A DNA stretch of 64,000 bases, from the NCBI RefSeq assembly GCF_046267875.1, contig NZ_CP176502.1, positions 930,001 to 994,000 on the forward strand, read 5' to 3'. Every line of letters begins with the position of its first letter. Position 1 is the stretch's first letter. Positions 11,732-20,689 of this stretch are shown here, in pieces. A model generated the notes under the pieces. The model did no database searches, was not told the origin of the DNA, and saw only the letters and a program-made list of their open reading frames with translations. Position numbers and translations under genes: made by a program. The stretch comes from Mannheimia glucosida. Its GTDB lineage: Bacteria > Pseudomonadota > Gammaproteobacteria > Enterobacterales > Pasteurellaceae.

Positions 11732-12910
11732 ATGAAACAACAATCTCCCGTTATTGGCTTAGTTGCCGGTGAAGTATCCGGCGATATTCTTGGAGCAGGG
11801 TTAATTAATGCGTTAAAAGCACATTATCCGAATGCACGCTTTATCGGTGTGGCTGGCTCTCGAATGATCGAAGCTGGTTGCGAGTCCTTGTTTGATATGG
11901 AAGAACTTTCTGTAATGGGGCTAGCAGAGGTTGTTAAGCATTTACCCCGTTTACTGAAACGCCGTAAACAAGTTATTGATGAAATGATTAAATTGAAACC
12001 GGATATTTTTATCGGCATTGATGCACCGGATTTTAATTTAACTGTTGAAGAAAAACTCAAAGCGAGTGGCATTAAGACCATTCATTATGTTAGCCCTTCG
12101 GTGTGGGCTTGGCGTCAAAAGCGGGTATTTAAAATTGCCAGAGCGACCAATTTAGTATTGGCATTTTTGCCATTTGAGAAAGCGTTCTATGATAAATTCA
12201 ATGTGCCTTGTCGCTTTATCGGACATATGATGGCAGATGCAATCCCACTCGAGCCGAATCGTGCAGAGGCGTGTTTAGCGTTAAATATTGATGAATCTAA
12301 GCGGTATATGGCAATTTTGGTGGGAAGCCGTGGTAGCGAAATTCAGTTTTTGGCTGAGCCTTTTTTGAAAGCCGCTCAGTTACTCAAGGCTCGTTTTCCA
12401 GATTTACAATTTTTAGTGCCAATGGTGAGCCAAAAACGAATCGAGCAATTTAATGCGATTAAGCAACAAGTTGCTCCCGAGCTGGAACTTAACATTATTC
12501 AAGGTAAGGCTCGACAAGCAATGATTGCTGCAGAATGTACGCTGTTAGCCTCAGGAACGGCAGCATTAGAGGCAATGTTGTGCAAGTCACCGATGGTAGT
12601 CGGCTACCGAATGAAACCGCTGACGTATTGGCTGGCGAAAAAATTGGTTAAAACCGATTATATCTCCCTGCCGAATTTATTGGCTCAAGCCCCATTAGTG
12701 CCAGAATTGATCCAAGAAGAGTGTAACCCGGAAAATTTAGCTCAAGAGTTAGCTCTATTTTTAGCTGATGATGAGAAAACCCAGCAACATAAAACATTGC
12801 TAAAACAGCAGTTTATGCAGCTACATCAATCAATTCAGTGTAATGCCGATGAGCAAGCTGCCCAAGCAGTTATTGATCTCTTAAACGGCTCGACAAGCGG
12901 TCAAATTTAG
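11732..12910 (+). CDS. lpxB: Lipid-A-disaccharide synthase
   Basis: LpxB joins UDP-2,3-diacylglucosamine and lipid X to form the lipid A disaccharide at the inner membrane. The 392-residue length matches the family. Conserved segments are GEVSGDILGAGLI, VGVAGSRMIEAGCESLFDMEELSVMGL, IDAPDFN, YVSPSVWAWR, LPFE, FIGHMMAD and LVGSRGSEI, with ASGTAALE near the C-terminus. I chose ATG 11732 (MKQQSP) over a TTG at 11717. No strong Shine-Dalgarno site is visible. In E. coli lpxB follows lpxA; here it stands apart from the rest of the pathway and is followed by sohB. Confidence 0.95.
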   Translation: MKQQSPVIGLVAGEVSGDILGAGLINALKAHYPNARFIGVAGSRMIEAGCESLFDMEELSVMGLAEVVKHLPRLLKRRKQVIDEMIKLKPDIFIGIDAPDFNLTVEEKLKASGIKTIHYVSPSVWAWRQKRVFKIARATNLVLAFLPFEKAFYDKFNVPCRFIGHMMADAIPLEPNRAEACLALNIDESKRYMAILVGSRGSEIQFLAEPFLKAAQLLKARFPDLQFLVPMVSQKRIEQFNAIKQQVAPELELNIIQGKARQAMIAAECTLLASGTAALEAMLCKSPMVVGYRMKPLTYWLAKKLVKTDYISLPNLLAQAPLVPELIQEECNPENLAQELALFLADDEKTQQHKTLLKQQFMQLHQSIQCNADEQAAQAVIDLLNGSTSGQI

Positions 12911-12936
12911 TTAGTTTTTTGCAAAAAGGAAAATTT

Positions 12937-13989
12937 ATGTGGAAAGAAGTATTACTTAATTATGGTATTTTTTTATTAGAGTTATTAACTGTGTTTGGCA
13001 TTATTGCGGTGGTGGTAATGCTGATTTTGGAATCGAAAAAGCAGAATGAAAACGGCTCAATTTCAATTACCAATTTATCTGAGAAATATAAAGAGCAGCA
13101 AAAATCCCTTTCCGGCTTTTTTCTAAGTGAAGAAGAATTAAAACATCAGGAAAAGCAGGAGAAAAAAGCAGCAAAAGAGAAAGCCAAAGCAGAGAAAAAA
13201 CGCTTAAAAGCAGGCGAAGAAAGTGTAGAAAGCCCTTCCCGTTTATTTGTGTTGAATTTTAATGGCGATATGATGGCTCACGAAGTAAATTCCCTACGCC
13301 GTGAAATTGATGCGGTAATTAGCCTCGCGAATCCGGAAAAAGATGAAGTTTTACTTAAACTTGAAAGTCCGGGCGGTGTGGTTCACGGTTATGGGTTAGC
13401 GGCTTCGCAGTTGCAACGTCTCCGTGATCGCAATATTTATTTAACCGCAGCGGTAGATAAAGTAGCTGCCAGCGGTGGCTATATGATGGCGTGTGTGGCG
13501 AATAAAATTGTGTCTGCTCCGTTTGCGGTAATTGGCTCGGTAGGGGTGGTGGCTCAAGTGCCGAATATCCACCGCTTACTGAAAAAACACGATATTGATG
13601 TGGACGTGATGACTGCCGGCGAATATAAACGCACGGTTACTCTGGTGGGTGAAAATACCGAGAAAGGGAAACAGAAATTCCAGCAAGAATTGGAAGAAAC
13701 GCATTCTCTGTTTAAGCAATTTGTGGCTCAACATCGTCCACAGCTGGATATTGAGCAGGTTGCAACAGGTGAGCATTGGTTTGGTCAGCAAGCGATTGAG
13801 CTAAATTTGGTTGATGAGATTGCAACCAGTGATGATCTGCTCCTCAATGCTATGAAAGAAAAAGAAGTGATTGAGCTAAAATATAAAGAGAAGAAAAAAC
13901 TTGCTCAGAAATTGGGTTCTCAATTCGAGCAATCAGCAGAGAACCTGCTCACTAAGATTTTACATAAAAGTCGTTCAACGCTGATGTAG
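12937..13989 (+). CDS. sohB: Inner-membrane serine protease SohB (S49 family)
   Basis: This is a 350-residue protein with an N-terminal membrane segment (about residues 8-34), a lysine/glutamate-rich linker (about 60-110) and a C-terminal S49 peptidase domain. The nucleophile lies in AASGGYMMA, and the general-base lysine in GEYKRTVTLVGENT. SohB faces the periplasm in E. coli and is related to signal peptide peptidase SppA; its physiological substrates are poorly known. ATG 12937 is preceded by AAAAGGA. The gene follows lpxB by 26 bases, so the two are probably co-transcribed. A hairpin at 14006 follows. Confidence 0.93.
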   Translation: MWKEVLLNYGIFLLELLTVFGIIAVVVMLILESKKQNENGSISITNLSEKYKEQQKSLSGFFLSEEELKHQEKQEKKAAKEKAKAEKKRLKAGEESVESPSRLFVLNFNGDMMAHEVNSLRREIDAVISLANPEKDEVLLKLESPGGVVHGYGLAASQLQRLRDRNIYLTAAVDKVAASGGYMMACVANKIVSAPFAVIGSVGVVAQVPNIHRLLKKHDIDVDVMTAGEYKRTVTLVGENTEKGKQKFQQELEETHSLFKQFVAQHRPQLDIEQVATGEHWFGQQAIELNLVDEIATSDDLLLNAMKEKEVIELKYKEKKKLAQKLGSQFEQSAENLLTKILHKSRSTLM

Positions 13990-14005
13990 CGTATATATTA
14001 TTAAA

Positions 14006-14034
14006 GGGCTATCGTTTATATAGCCCCTTATTTT
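14006..14034. terminator. sohB terminator
   Basis: The stem GGGCTAT/ATAGCCC (14006-14012 and 14020-14026) is followed by CTTATTTT. It sits between the convergent sohB and thioredoxin-like genes. Confidence 0.7.
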
Positions 14035-14035
14035 A

Positions 14036-14521
14036 TCAGTTAGTAATAGAATGAAGTATTTGTTCACTATTTAAATGACCTGGAATACTTTTCTTTAAAT
14101 TGAGTGAAGAATCTAACAATAAATTATGTGGATATCCTCTTATTTCGGTTTGTTTAATAAAGTCTCCTTGTTCATCCAATAAAACAGTAATATTAGGATA
14201 ATCAGATTCTATCCCTTTATACCATTCAATAAATTGATTGGTTGTTTTCTCGCCTTTATGCCCTGGTGAAACAATAGTAATAATTTCAATATCGTTATTT
14301 GCTTTTTGGCTTATTTCCTCAATTTCCGCCAATCCGGCTAGACAAATAGAACACCAAGATGCCCATGCTTTTATATAGATTTTTTTACCTTGATATTTAT
14401 CAAGAGTAATTTGATTTTGATTGAGATCTTTAAGAGGAATATGCCCAAGATGAGAGTTTTCTTGTGCATAGCTGTTAAGACTCAACATCATTATGAGTAA
14501 ACTAATTATTTTCTTCATCAT
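14036..14521 (-). CDS. Periplasmic thioredoxin-like (TlpA/redoxin) protein
   Basis: This 161-residue protein has a signal peptide (MMKKIISLLIMMLSLNSYA) and a thioredoxin fold with active site WASWCSIC (CxxC) near residue 56. The cis-proline region GYPHNLLLDSS is also visible. It follows msrAB directly, its ATG overlapping the msrAB stop by one base (TAATG). In Neisseria the PilB protein carries a similar thioredoxin domain fused to MsrA-MsrB and supplies electrons to them; here the parts are separate genes. I infer that it reduces periplasmic MsrAB. No CcdA/DsbD-type membrane donor is adjacent. Confidence 0.85.
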   Translation of the reverse strand: MMKKIISLLIMMLSLNSYAQENSHLGHIPLKDLNQNQITLDKYQGKKIYIKAWASWCSICLAGLAEIEEISQKANNDIEIITIVSPGHKGEKTTNQFIEWYKGIESDYPNITVLLDEQGDFIKQTEIRGYPHNLLLDSSLNLKKSIPGHLNSEQILHSITN

Positions 14522-15564
14522 TATTTATTTCCTTTAATCATATTTATTAAATAGCCGTAACCTTCTTTTTCCATTTGCTCTAATGGAATAAATTTGATTG
14601 AGGCACTGTTGATACAATAACGTAATCCGCCTTTATCTTTCGGACCATCGGTGAAAACGTGCCCTAAATGAGCGTTACCACTTCGACTTAGTACTTCCGT
14701 TCTTGTCATATTAAAACTATTATCTTCGGTATAGTTAACAACCTCATTGATAATTGGTTTGGTAAAACTTGGCCAGCCGCAACCTGAATCATATTTATCT
14801 CGAGATGAAAAAAGTGGCTCTCCGGTAGTAATATCAACATAAATACCCAGTGCGGTATTATCCCAATATTCGTTACTGAATGAACGCTCTGTATTTTTTC
14901 GTTGGGTAACGCTATATTGCAAAGGCGTTAATTTCATTTTTAATGTAGCATCGCTAGGTTTAGGGTAATCTTTTGGATCGATAATAATGCTATTTGCTTG
15001 GTTTAAATCAATGTGGCAATAACCATTTGGGTTTTTCTTTAAGTAATCCTGATGATACTCTTCTGCTAAAATATAATGTTTCAATGGCTCTACTTGCACT
15101 TGTATTTTCTGTTTATATTTTGCTTGTTGGGCTTGAATCTCTTTTAAAATGATTTGCTTATCTTGCTCATTTTGATAATAAATACCGGTGCGATATTGTC
15201 GACCAATATCATTACCTTGTTTATTTTTACTGGTTGGATCAATTACTTTAAAGTAATATTGCAACAGCTTTTCTAAAGAAATTTTATTAGCATCATAGGT
15301 CACGTGAACTGTTTCTGCATGATCGGTTTGCCCGATAATTCGGTAAGCAGTTTGCTCAGTTTTGCCATTGGCATAGCCCGATGTAGCCTCTTTTACGCCA
15401 TATATTTTTTCCATATAGGCTTCAATGCCCCAGAAACATCCTCCTGCCAAGTAAATATCCTGTAAGTTTTCAGATCGCATCTCGTTAGGGTTTGTGATGT
15501 TTGCTATTGAGGAGGTGGTAAAGATAGCAGACACCAAACATAGTAACAGTTGATTGTATTTCAT
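14521..15564 (-). CDS. msrAB: Periplasmic bifunctional methionine sulfoxide reductase MsrAB
   Basis: The 347-residue fusion starts with signal peptide MKYNQLLLCLVSAIFTTSSIA. The MsrA domain (about residues 36-195) has the catalytic motif AGGCFWGIEAY and later NDIGRQYRTGIYY. The MsrB domain (about 210-335) has SGCGWPSFTKPI, RSGNAHLGHVF and the catalytic Cys in LRYCINS. Together they repair both S- and R-sulfoxides of methionine in oxidised envelope proteins. The start overlaps nothing; a divergent ECF sigma factor begins 169 bases away, suggesting oxidant-responsive control as described for related Haemophilus and Neisseria systems. That link is inferred. Confidence 0.94.
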   Translation of the reverse strand: MKYNQLLLCLVSAIFTTSSIANITNPNEMRSENLQDIYLAGGCFWGIEAYMEKIYGVKEATSGYANGKTEQTAYRIIGQTDHAETVHVTYDANKISLEKLLQYYFKVIDPTSKNKQGNDIGRQYRTGIYYQNEQDKQIILKEIQAQQAKYKQKIQVQVEPLKHYILAEEYHQDYLKKNPNGYCHIDLNQANSIIIDPKDYPKPSDATLKMKLTPLQYSVTQRKNTERSFSNEYWDNTALGIYVDITTGEPLFSSRDKYDSGCGWPSFTKPIINEVVNYTEDNSFNMTRTEVLSRSGNAHLGHVFTDGPKDKGGLRYCINSASIKFIPLEQMEKEGYGYLINMIKGNK

Positions 15565-15733
15565 TCAGTTCTCCTTTATAACTTATGTAATTTTATTTTT
15601 TAAGGATGAGGGTTTAACCTTAAACATTCATAATTTCTTACTTTTTTGCTAAGATCAAAATTGGTTTTACTCTCTATAGGATTAGTCGAATATTGTTTAA
15701 TATTCTCACAAAAAATTTTCTCAATATAACACT

Positions 15734-16306
15734 ATGATTCATAACAAGATTTCTTTAGATATTTCATCGGAACAGCTTGCCGATATTCGTCAGCAAATGT
15801 TGAAATTTGCTCAGTTACAATTACAAGATATTGCTCTTGCTGAAGATATGGTTCAAGAAGCATTCGTTAATGCAATAAAAAATATTGATAATTTCCAGCG
15901 TAAAGCAGCATTGAAAACCTGGATATTTGCTATTCTAAAAAATAAAATTATTGATTATTTACGTAAAAAAGATCGTATAGTACTAGAAAGTGATCTGGCT
16001 GATGATGACGAAGAGAATCACTTTTTTGATAATTATGGGCATTGGAAAGAAGAATATTATCCTTCTAGCTGGCAGGAAGAAGCTGTTTATTCCAAAGAAT
16101 TTTGGATATTATTTGAAGTTTGCTTAAGCAATTTACCTGCAAAACAAGCTAGGGTATTTATGATGAGGGAATATTTAGAGGCAACCTCAGATGAAATTTG
16201 TCGAGTAGTAAATATTACATCAGATAATTTATATACATTAATCTATCGAGCAAGGCTGCAGTTACAACAATGTCTTTCAAGGAAATTAACGGAGAGAAAT
16301 AGATGA
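15734..16306 (+). CDS. ECF-family RNA polymerase sigma factor (HI1459-like)
   Basis: The protein has 190 residues. Region 2 spans about residues 22-80 with DIALAEDMVQEAFVNAIKNI and KAALKTWIFAILKNKIIDYLRK. Region 4 spans about 125-180 with LSNLPAKQARVFMMREYLE and the helix-turn-helix TSDEICRVVNITSDNLYTLIYRAR. An acidic linker DLADDDEE lies between them. It overlaps the next gene, a zinc-type anti-sigma factor, by 4 bases (ATGA). The pair corresponds in layout to HI1459/HI1460 of H. influenzae. Its position opposite msrAB suggests that it controls the MsrAB/thioredoxin pair, but I could not identify its promoter motif. Confidence 0.9.
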   Translation: MIHNKISLDISSEQLADIRQQMLKFAQLQLQDIALAEDMVQEAFVNAIKNIDNFQRKAALKTWIFAILKNKIIDYLRKKDRIVLESDLADDDEENHFFDNYGHWKEEYYPSSWQEEAVYSKEFWILFEVCLSNLPAKQARVFMMREYLEATSDEICRVVNITSDNLYTLIYRARLQLQQCLSRKLTERNR

Positions 16307-16485
16307 ATTGCCGACAAGTAACAAGGTTAATTTCTGACTCAAAGGAACGAAAACTCACTTTAAAAGAGAAGATTGGCGTTAAAACACATTTGATTATTTG
16401 CCCGTATTGTCGTCAATTTAAACACCATTGTGAGCATATCAGCAAATTAATGAAAGATTTTGCTACAAAAGATGGGGAGCATTAA
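16303..16485 (+). CDS. Zinc-binding anti-sigma factor (ZAS type)
   Basis: This small protein of 60 residues has the HxxxCxxC motif HLIICPYC near residue 30, preceded by the usual N-terminal segment MNCRQVTRLISDSKERKLTLKE. Such proteins bind and inhibit their cognate ECF sigma factor and release it when the zinc-thiol centre is oxidised. There is no membrane segment, so it should be cytoplasmic, unlike RseA. The coding overlap with the sigma gene implies matched synthesis. Confidence 0.85.
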   Translation: MNCRQVTRLISDSKERKLTLKEKIGVKTHLIICPYCRQFKHHCEHISKLMKDFATKDGEH

Positions 16486-16497
16486 GTATAAAAAATA

Positions 16498-16527
16498 AAG
16501 GTTAAAGTTGAAAAACTTTAACCTTTT
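16498..16527. terminator. Terminator between anti-sigma gene and dppF
   Basis: AAAGGTTAAAGTT, a GAAA loop and AACTTTAACC are followed by TTTT. It lies between convergent genes and has A/T runs on both sides, so it can act in both directions. Confidence 0.8.
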
Positions 16528-16543
16528 AAATAGCGAGCGTTGC

Positions 16544-17542
16544 CTAATTATTTTCCTCCACCACAAAACAAGCAATGCGAGTGCCGTCTTGATAGGTTTT
16601 TAGCTCCGGTCGCTCCACATAGCAACGATCGGTTGCAAATCGGCAACGGGCGTTAAAGGCACAGCCTTTTGGTGGATTAAGCGGACTTGGTAGTTCGCCA
16701 GTCAGTTTAATCCGCTCACGACGTTGATTTGGATCTAAACGAGGCGTTGCAGAGAGTAACGCTTGAGTATAAGGGTGGCGTGGATTGCTGAAGATAGTTT
16801 TGGTATCCCCTTGTTCCACGCAACGCCCTAAATACATTACCATCACTTCATCGGCAATATGTTCCACTACCGATAAATCGTGCGAAATGAAGACGTAAGA
16901 CAAGCCCATATCTTCTTGTAAATCCATCATTAGGTTCAGCACTTGAGCCCTAACCGAAACGTCTAATGCAGAAACCGGTTCATCAGCAACCACAATGTCC
17001 GGCTGTAACATTAAACCGCGTGCAATTGCAATTCGCTGGCGTTGTCCGCCCGAGAACATATGCGGATAGCGGTCGTAAAATTCCGGTTTTAAGCCGACTT
17101 TCGCCATCATTTCCAGCACTTTTTCTTTACGTTCTTTTGCGGATAAGTTAGTGTTGATCAGCAACGGCTCTTCTAAAATAGTACCTACTTTTTTCCGAGG
17201 ATTGAGCGAGCTATATGGGTTTTGAAACACAATTTGGATTTTTTTACGGCGTAGTTGAGCCGTTTCTTTGTCATTGACTAAGAAATTCTGCCCGTTGTAG
17301 AACAATTCGCCTTCGGTCGGGCTTTCAATCATGGTGAGCATTCTCCCCAATGTTGATTTCCCGCAACCGGATTCGCCAACAATCGCAAGGGTTTTGCCAC
17401 GTTCAAGGGTAAAAGAGACGCCATCCACCGCTTTTACCGTTTTCGGTTTAGCGAACATTCCCTTTTTAACCGGATAGTATTTTTTTAAATTAATCGCATC
17501 GAGAAGCGGTGCGTTTTTATCATTTTTTTGCAAATCGCTCAT
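16544..17542 (-). CDS. dppF: Dipeptide ABC transporter ATP-binding protein DppF
   Basis: This 332-residue nucleotide-binding subunit has Walker A GESGCGKSTLGR (near residue 57), Q-loop VFQNPYSSLNPR, signature FSGGQRQRIAIARGL, Walker B DIVVADEPVSALD and the H-loop VFISHDLSVV. The C-terminal oligopeptide-transporter domain carries the Cys pattern GCAFNARCRFATDRC, which in related transporters binds an Fe-S cluster. It pairs with DppD to drive import through DppBC. It is the last gene of dppABCDF; its ATG is one base after the dppD stop. Confidence 0.94.
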   Translation of the reverse strand: MSDLQKNDKNAPLLDAINLKKYYPVKKGMFAKPKTVKAVDGVSFTLERGKTLAIVGESGCGKSTLGRMLTMIESPTEGELFYNGQNFLVNDKETAQLRRKKIQIVFQNPYSSLNPRKKVGTILEEPLLINTNLSAKERKEKVLEMMAKVGLKPEFYDRYPHMFSGGQRQRIAIARGLMLQPDIVVADEPVSALDVSVRAQVLNLMMDLQEDMGLSYVFISHDLSVVEHIADEVMVMYLGRCVEQGDTKTIFSNPRHPYTQALLSATPRLDPNQRRERIKLTGELPSPLNPPKGCAFNARCRFATDRCYVERPELKTYQDGTRIACFVVEENN

Positions 17543-17543
17543 T

Positions 17544-18545
17544 TTAACCTCTCAGATGTTGTTCAAGTGCAAGTGGTGTTCCTGCGAGTGTTAAAGGAGT
17601 ATGACATTTCACTTGGCGACCATTTAGTGTATGTAACTCCGGTTCAATTTCACGGCATTTGTCTGTAGCATAAGGACAGCGTGGGTTGAGCAGGCAACCT
17701 TGTGGGCGGTCATATTTACCCGGCACCACACCCGGTAGCGATTGCAAGCGAGATTTCCCTTCGGCAAATTCCGGTAATGCTTTGAGCAACGCTTGGGTGT
17801 AAGGGTGAAGCGGTGAGCTAAAAATTTCTGCCGCTTTACCCTCTTCTACCACCTGCCCTGCATACATTACAAGAATGCGGTGTGCCGATTCAGCCACTAA
17901 CGCTAAGTCGTGAGTAATCAAAATCAACGCCATATTTTCTTTGCGTTGCAATTCAAGCAATAAATCGATAATTTGAGCTTGAATCGTTACATCTAATGCA
18001 GTAGTTGGCTCATCGGCAATCAACAATTTTGGACGACAAGCAATCGCCATTGCAATCATCACCCTCTGGCTCATACCACCTGAAAGCTGGTGTGGGTAAA
18101 CCTCTAAACGGGATTCAGGATCGGGAATGCCGACCATCGTCAGCAACTCAATCGCACGCTCACGGCGGCTGGCTTTTGAGCCACCTTGATGCACTTTCAA
18201 TGCTTCCATAATCTGATAGCCCACCGTATAGCTCGGATTTAAGCTGGTCATTGCATCTTGGAAGATCATCGAAACATCAGCCCCTACGATCTGTTGCTTT
18301 TCTTTTGGCTTTAATGCCAATAAATCATTACCGTTAAAATGCAATTTTTCAGCCATCACTCTGCCGGGGAAATCAATCAAGCCCATAATGGCGAGCGAGC
18401 TGACCGATTTACCTGAGCCTGACTCGCCTACAATGCCTAGCACTTCACCTTCATTGACTTGGTAACTTATACGATCCACCGCTTTAAATGGCGTTTTTTT
18501 ATCGCCAAAATGCACGGAAAGTTGATCAACAGTTAATAATGCCAT
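17544..18545 (-). CDS. dppD: Dipeptide ABC transporter ATP-binding protein DppD
   Basis: This is a 333-residue ATPase. Walker A is GESGSGKSVSS, followed by IFQDAMTSLNPSYTVG, signature LSGGMSQRVMIAMAI, Walker B LLIADEPTTALD and LITHDLALV. The C-terminal motif GCLLNPRCPYATDKC matches its partner DppF. ATG 18545 is chosen because AGGAG lies 7 bases upstream; the longer frame to 18599 lies within dppC. The start overlaps nothing after that correction: dppC ends at 18556. Confidence 0.94.
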   Translation of the reverse strand: MALLTVDQLSVHFGDKKTPFKAVDRISYQVNEGEVLGIVGESGSGKSVSSLAIMGLIDFPGRVMAEKLHFNGNDLLALKPKEKQQIVGADVSMIFQDAMTSLNPSYTVGYQIMEALKVHQGGSKASRRERAIELLTMVGIPDPESRLEVYPHQLSGGMSQRVMIAMAIACRPKLLIADEPTTALDVTIQAQIIDLLLELQRKENMALILITHDLALVAESAHRILVMYAGQVVEEGKAAEIFSSPLHPYTQALLKALPEFAEGKSRLQSLPGVVPGKYDRPQGCLLNPRCPYATDKCREIEPELHTLNGRQVKCHTPLTLAGTPLALEQHLRG

Positions 18546-18555
18546 TTCGACTCTC

Positions 18556-19449
18556 CTATTGTTTGAGTTTTGGATCGAGGGCGTCACGCAAGCCGTCACC
18601 CATCAAGTTGAATGCTAAAACCAGCGATAAAATTGCCAGTCCCGGAATAGTCACCAGCCAGTTTGCTGACTGCATAAAACCACGTGATTCGGCAAGCATT
18701 GTGCCAAGCTCCGGTGTTGGCGGTTGAGCACCAATACCTAAGAAGCCGAGAGCGGCAAGCTCTAAAATCGCATTTGAGATCCCCATCGTCATTTGCACGA
18801 TAAGCGGAGCTAAACAGTTAGGTAAAATAACGACAAACATTAAGCGAAGCACGCTCGCACCGGCAACACGGGAAGCAGTCACATAATCACGGTTTTTCTC
18901 GCTTAACACTTGGGCTCGGGTTAAACGCACATAGCTTGGAATGGAGACGATCGCAATTGCAATTGCTGCATTAATCAGAGAAGGTCCGAGAATCGTTACC
19001 ACACCAATAGTTAAAAGCAGGCTTGGGATTGCCAACATAATATCGACTAATCGCATAATGATAATATCAAGCATACCGCCGTAATAACCTGCAATTAAGC
19101 CTAAAATCACGCCAAAAACACAGGAAAGTATCACGATTACTAAGCCGATAAAGACCGATAATCTGGCACCATAAATAATGCGAGACAGAATATCTCGCCC
19201 AATATCATCTGTTCCTAATAGATGAGCGGAACTGCCACCTTCTGCCCACACCGGTGGAAGTAGTAAAGCACTACGGTTTTGCTCGATTGGGTCGAATGGA
19301 GCAACCCATTGAGCGAATACACAGGCAAAAAAGACAATGGCAATGAATATAAGCCCGATTAATGCACCTCTGTTTTGACAGAAGTAATACCAAAATTCTT
19401 GTAATGGTGTTTTGGGTGCGGGTGGATTTACCGCCGTTATTCCTGACAT
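18556..19449 (-). CDS. dppC: Dipeptide ABC transporter permease DppC
   Basis: This is an inner-membrane permease of about 297 residues. The N-terminus PKTPLQEFWYYF and the segment HLLGTDDIGRDILSRIIYGARLS match DppC. Six transmembrane stretches can be seen, and the EAA loop VTASRVAGASVLRLMFVVILPN contacts the ATPases. GGAG lies 6 bases before ATG 19449; an ATG at 19452 directly in front is possible. It is followed closely by dppD and preceded by dppB with a gap of about 100 bases. Confidence 0.93.
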   Translation of the reverse strand: MSGITAVNPPAPKTPLQEFWYYFCQNRGALIGLIFIAIVFFACVFAQWVAPFDPIEQNRSALLLPPVWAEGGSSAHLLGTDDIGRDILSRIIYGARLSVFIGLVIVILSCVFGVILGLIAGYYGGMLDIIIMRLVDIMLAIPSLLLTIGVVTILGPSLINAAIAIAIVSIPSYVRLTRAQVLSEKNRDYVTASRVAGASVLRLMFVVILPNCLAPLIVQMTMGISNAILELAALGFLGIGAQPPTPELGTMLAESRGFMQSANWLVTIPGLAILSLVLAFNLMGDGLRDALDPKLKQ

Positions 19450-19552
19450 CATTAACTCCAACTAAAAAATATTTTTGTAAAAAATGGCGGAAATTAAACC
19501 GCTTGTATAAGCCTACCTTTACTAAAAAGGGGCATCAAATTAAAGGAAATGC

Positions 19553-20557
19553 TTAACTATGTCTAATTCTTGGATTGACAATACCATACAGCAAATCTAC
19601 CGCTAAATTCACTAGGATAATAATAGTCGCAATAATCAGCACTGAGCCTTGTAGTACAGGGTAGTCACGGCTGTTGATCGCATCAATAATCCATTTGCCG
19701 ATACCCGGCCACGAGAAGATGTTTTCGGTTAAAACCGCACCGGAAAGCAGTTGCCCGACAATTAAGCCAACGACCGTTACCACCGGAATCAAGGCATTTC
19801 TTAATGCGTGAACAATCACAATTCGGGTAGTGTTTAAGCCTTTGGCTTTGGCGGTGCGGATATAGTCCTCACCCAACACTTCCAGCATTGAAGAGCGGGT
19901 CATACGGGTAATCACCGCAAGCGGGATTGTCCCTAGTACGATAGACGGTAAAATCAGCGATTTAATTGCCGCTAAAAATGCCCCCGGTTCGTCTGAATTC
20001 CAAGTATCAATCAGCATAAAGCCGGTATTGGCTTCAATCCAATATTCAGACGGTAAACGCCCAGAAGCCGGTAAGCCGAGTGGGGTGGAGAAGTAGAGAA
20101 TTAAAATTAACCCCCACCAGAAAATCGGCATTGAGTAGCCGGTCAGTGAAAGTGTGGTTACAGTGTGTGAAATCCAACTCTCTTTTTTCACCGCCGCAAT
20201 CACACCGAGTGCAATCCCGAATACCAGCGACCAGAGTAGTGCAAAAAACGCCAGCTCAACGGTTGCCGGGAATAGGGTAAAAAATTCTTTCAACACAGGT
20301 TCGTTGTTACGAAATGAGTTACCGAGATCGCCGTGCAGCACACCTTTGATGTAGCTGATGTATTGTTCAAACAACGGTCGGTTAAGCCCAAGTTGTTCCA
20401 TCATCTGTTGGTGAACCTCAGGCGACAATCCACGCTCTCCCATTCGGATCTCAATCGGATCACCGGGGATAAAATGCACAAGGGCAAAAGTAATTAACGT
20501 AATGGCAATAAAGGTAGGTATCACCATTAGCACACGTTTTAAAATAAATGAAAACAT
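19553..20557 (-). CDS. dppB: Dipeptide ABC transporter permease DppB
   Basis: The 334-residue inner-membrane permease starts MFSFILKRVLMVIPTFIAITL, typical of DppB/OppB. It contains FIPGDPIEIRMGERGL and the EAA loop YIRTAKAKGLNTTRIVIVHALRNA. The GLPASGRLP periplasmic segment resembles DppB rather than SapB. It forms the membrane channel with DppC. About 130 bases separate it from dppA, and they hold a 15-bp hairpin. Confidence 0.93.
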   Translation of the reverse strand: MFSFILKRVLMVIPTFIAITLITFALVHFIPGDPIEIRMGERGLSPEVHQQMMEQLGLNRPLFEQYISYIKGVLHGDLGNSFRNNEPVLKEFFTLFPATVELAFFALLWSLVFGIALGVIAAVKKESWISHTVTTLSLTGYSMPIFWWGLILILYFSTPLGLPASGRLPSEYWIEANTGFMLIDTWNSDEPGAFLAAIKSLILPSIVLGTIPLAVITRMTRSSMLEVLGEDYIRTAKAKGLNTTRIVIVHALRNALIPVVTVVGLIVGQLLSGAVLTENIFSWPGIGKWIIDAINSRDYPVLQGSVLIIATIIILVNLAVDLLYGIVNPRIRHS

Positions 20558-20595
20558 TTAAAATCTCTTTTTTTGGAGTTTTATGTTTGAAGATA

Positions 20596-20628
20596 AATGT
20601 AAGGGCGAATGTAATTCGCCCTTACATT
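20596..20628. repeat. Perfect 15-bp hairpin between dppA and dppB
   Basis: AATGTAAGGGCGAAT (20596-20610) and its exact complement (20614-20628) are separated by a 3-base loop. Such processing or attenuating structures often sit behind the binding-protein gene of ABC operons, where they keep the binding protein in excess over the membrane parts. It may also be a dispersed palindromic repeat. Confidence 0.65.
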
Positions 20629-20636
20629 CATTTAGG

Positions 20637-20681
20637 ACAAGCGGTCATATTTGCCAATTTTTTTACAAATCCGACCGCTTG
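20637..20681. repeat. Inverted pair of DNA uptake signals behind dppA
   Basis: ACAAGCGGTC at 20637-20646 and GACCGCTTG at 20673-20681 face each other across an A/T-rich spacer with a T-run. The pair can fold in RNA and may act as a terminator in addition to marking DNA for uptake. Confidence 0.6.
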
Positions 20682-20689
20682 CCGGCGGA

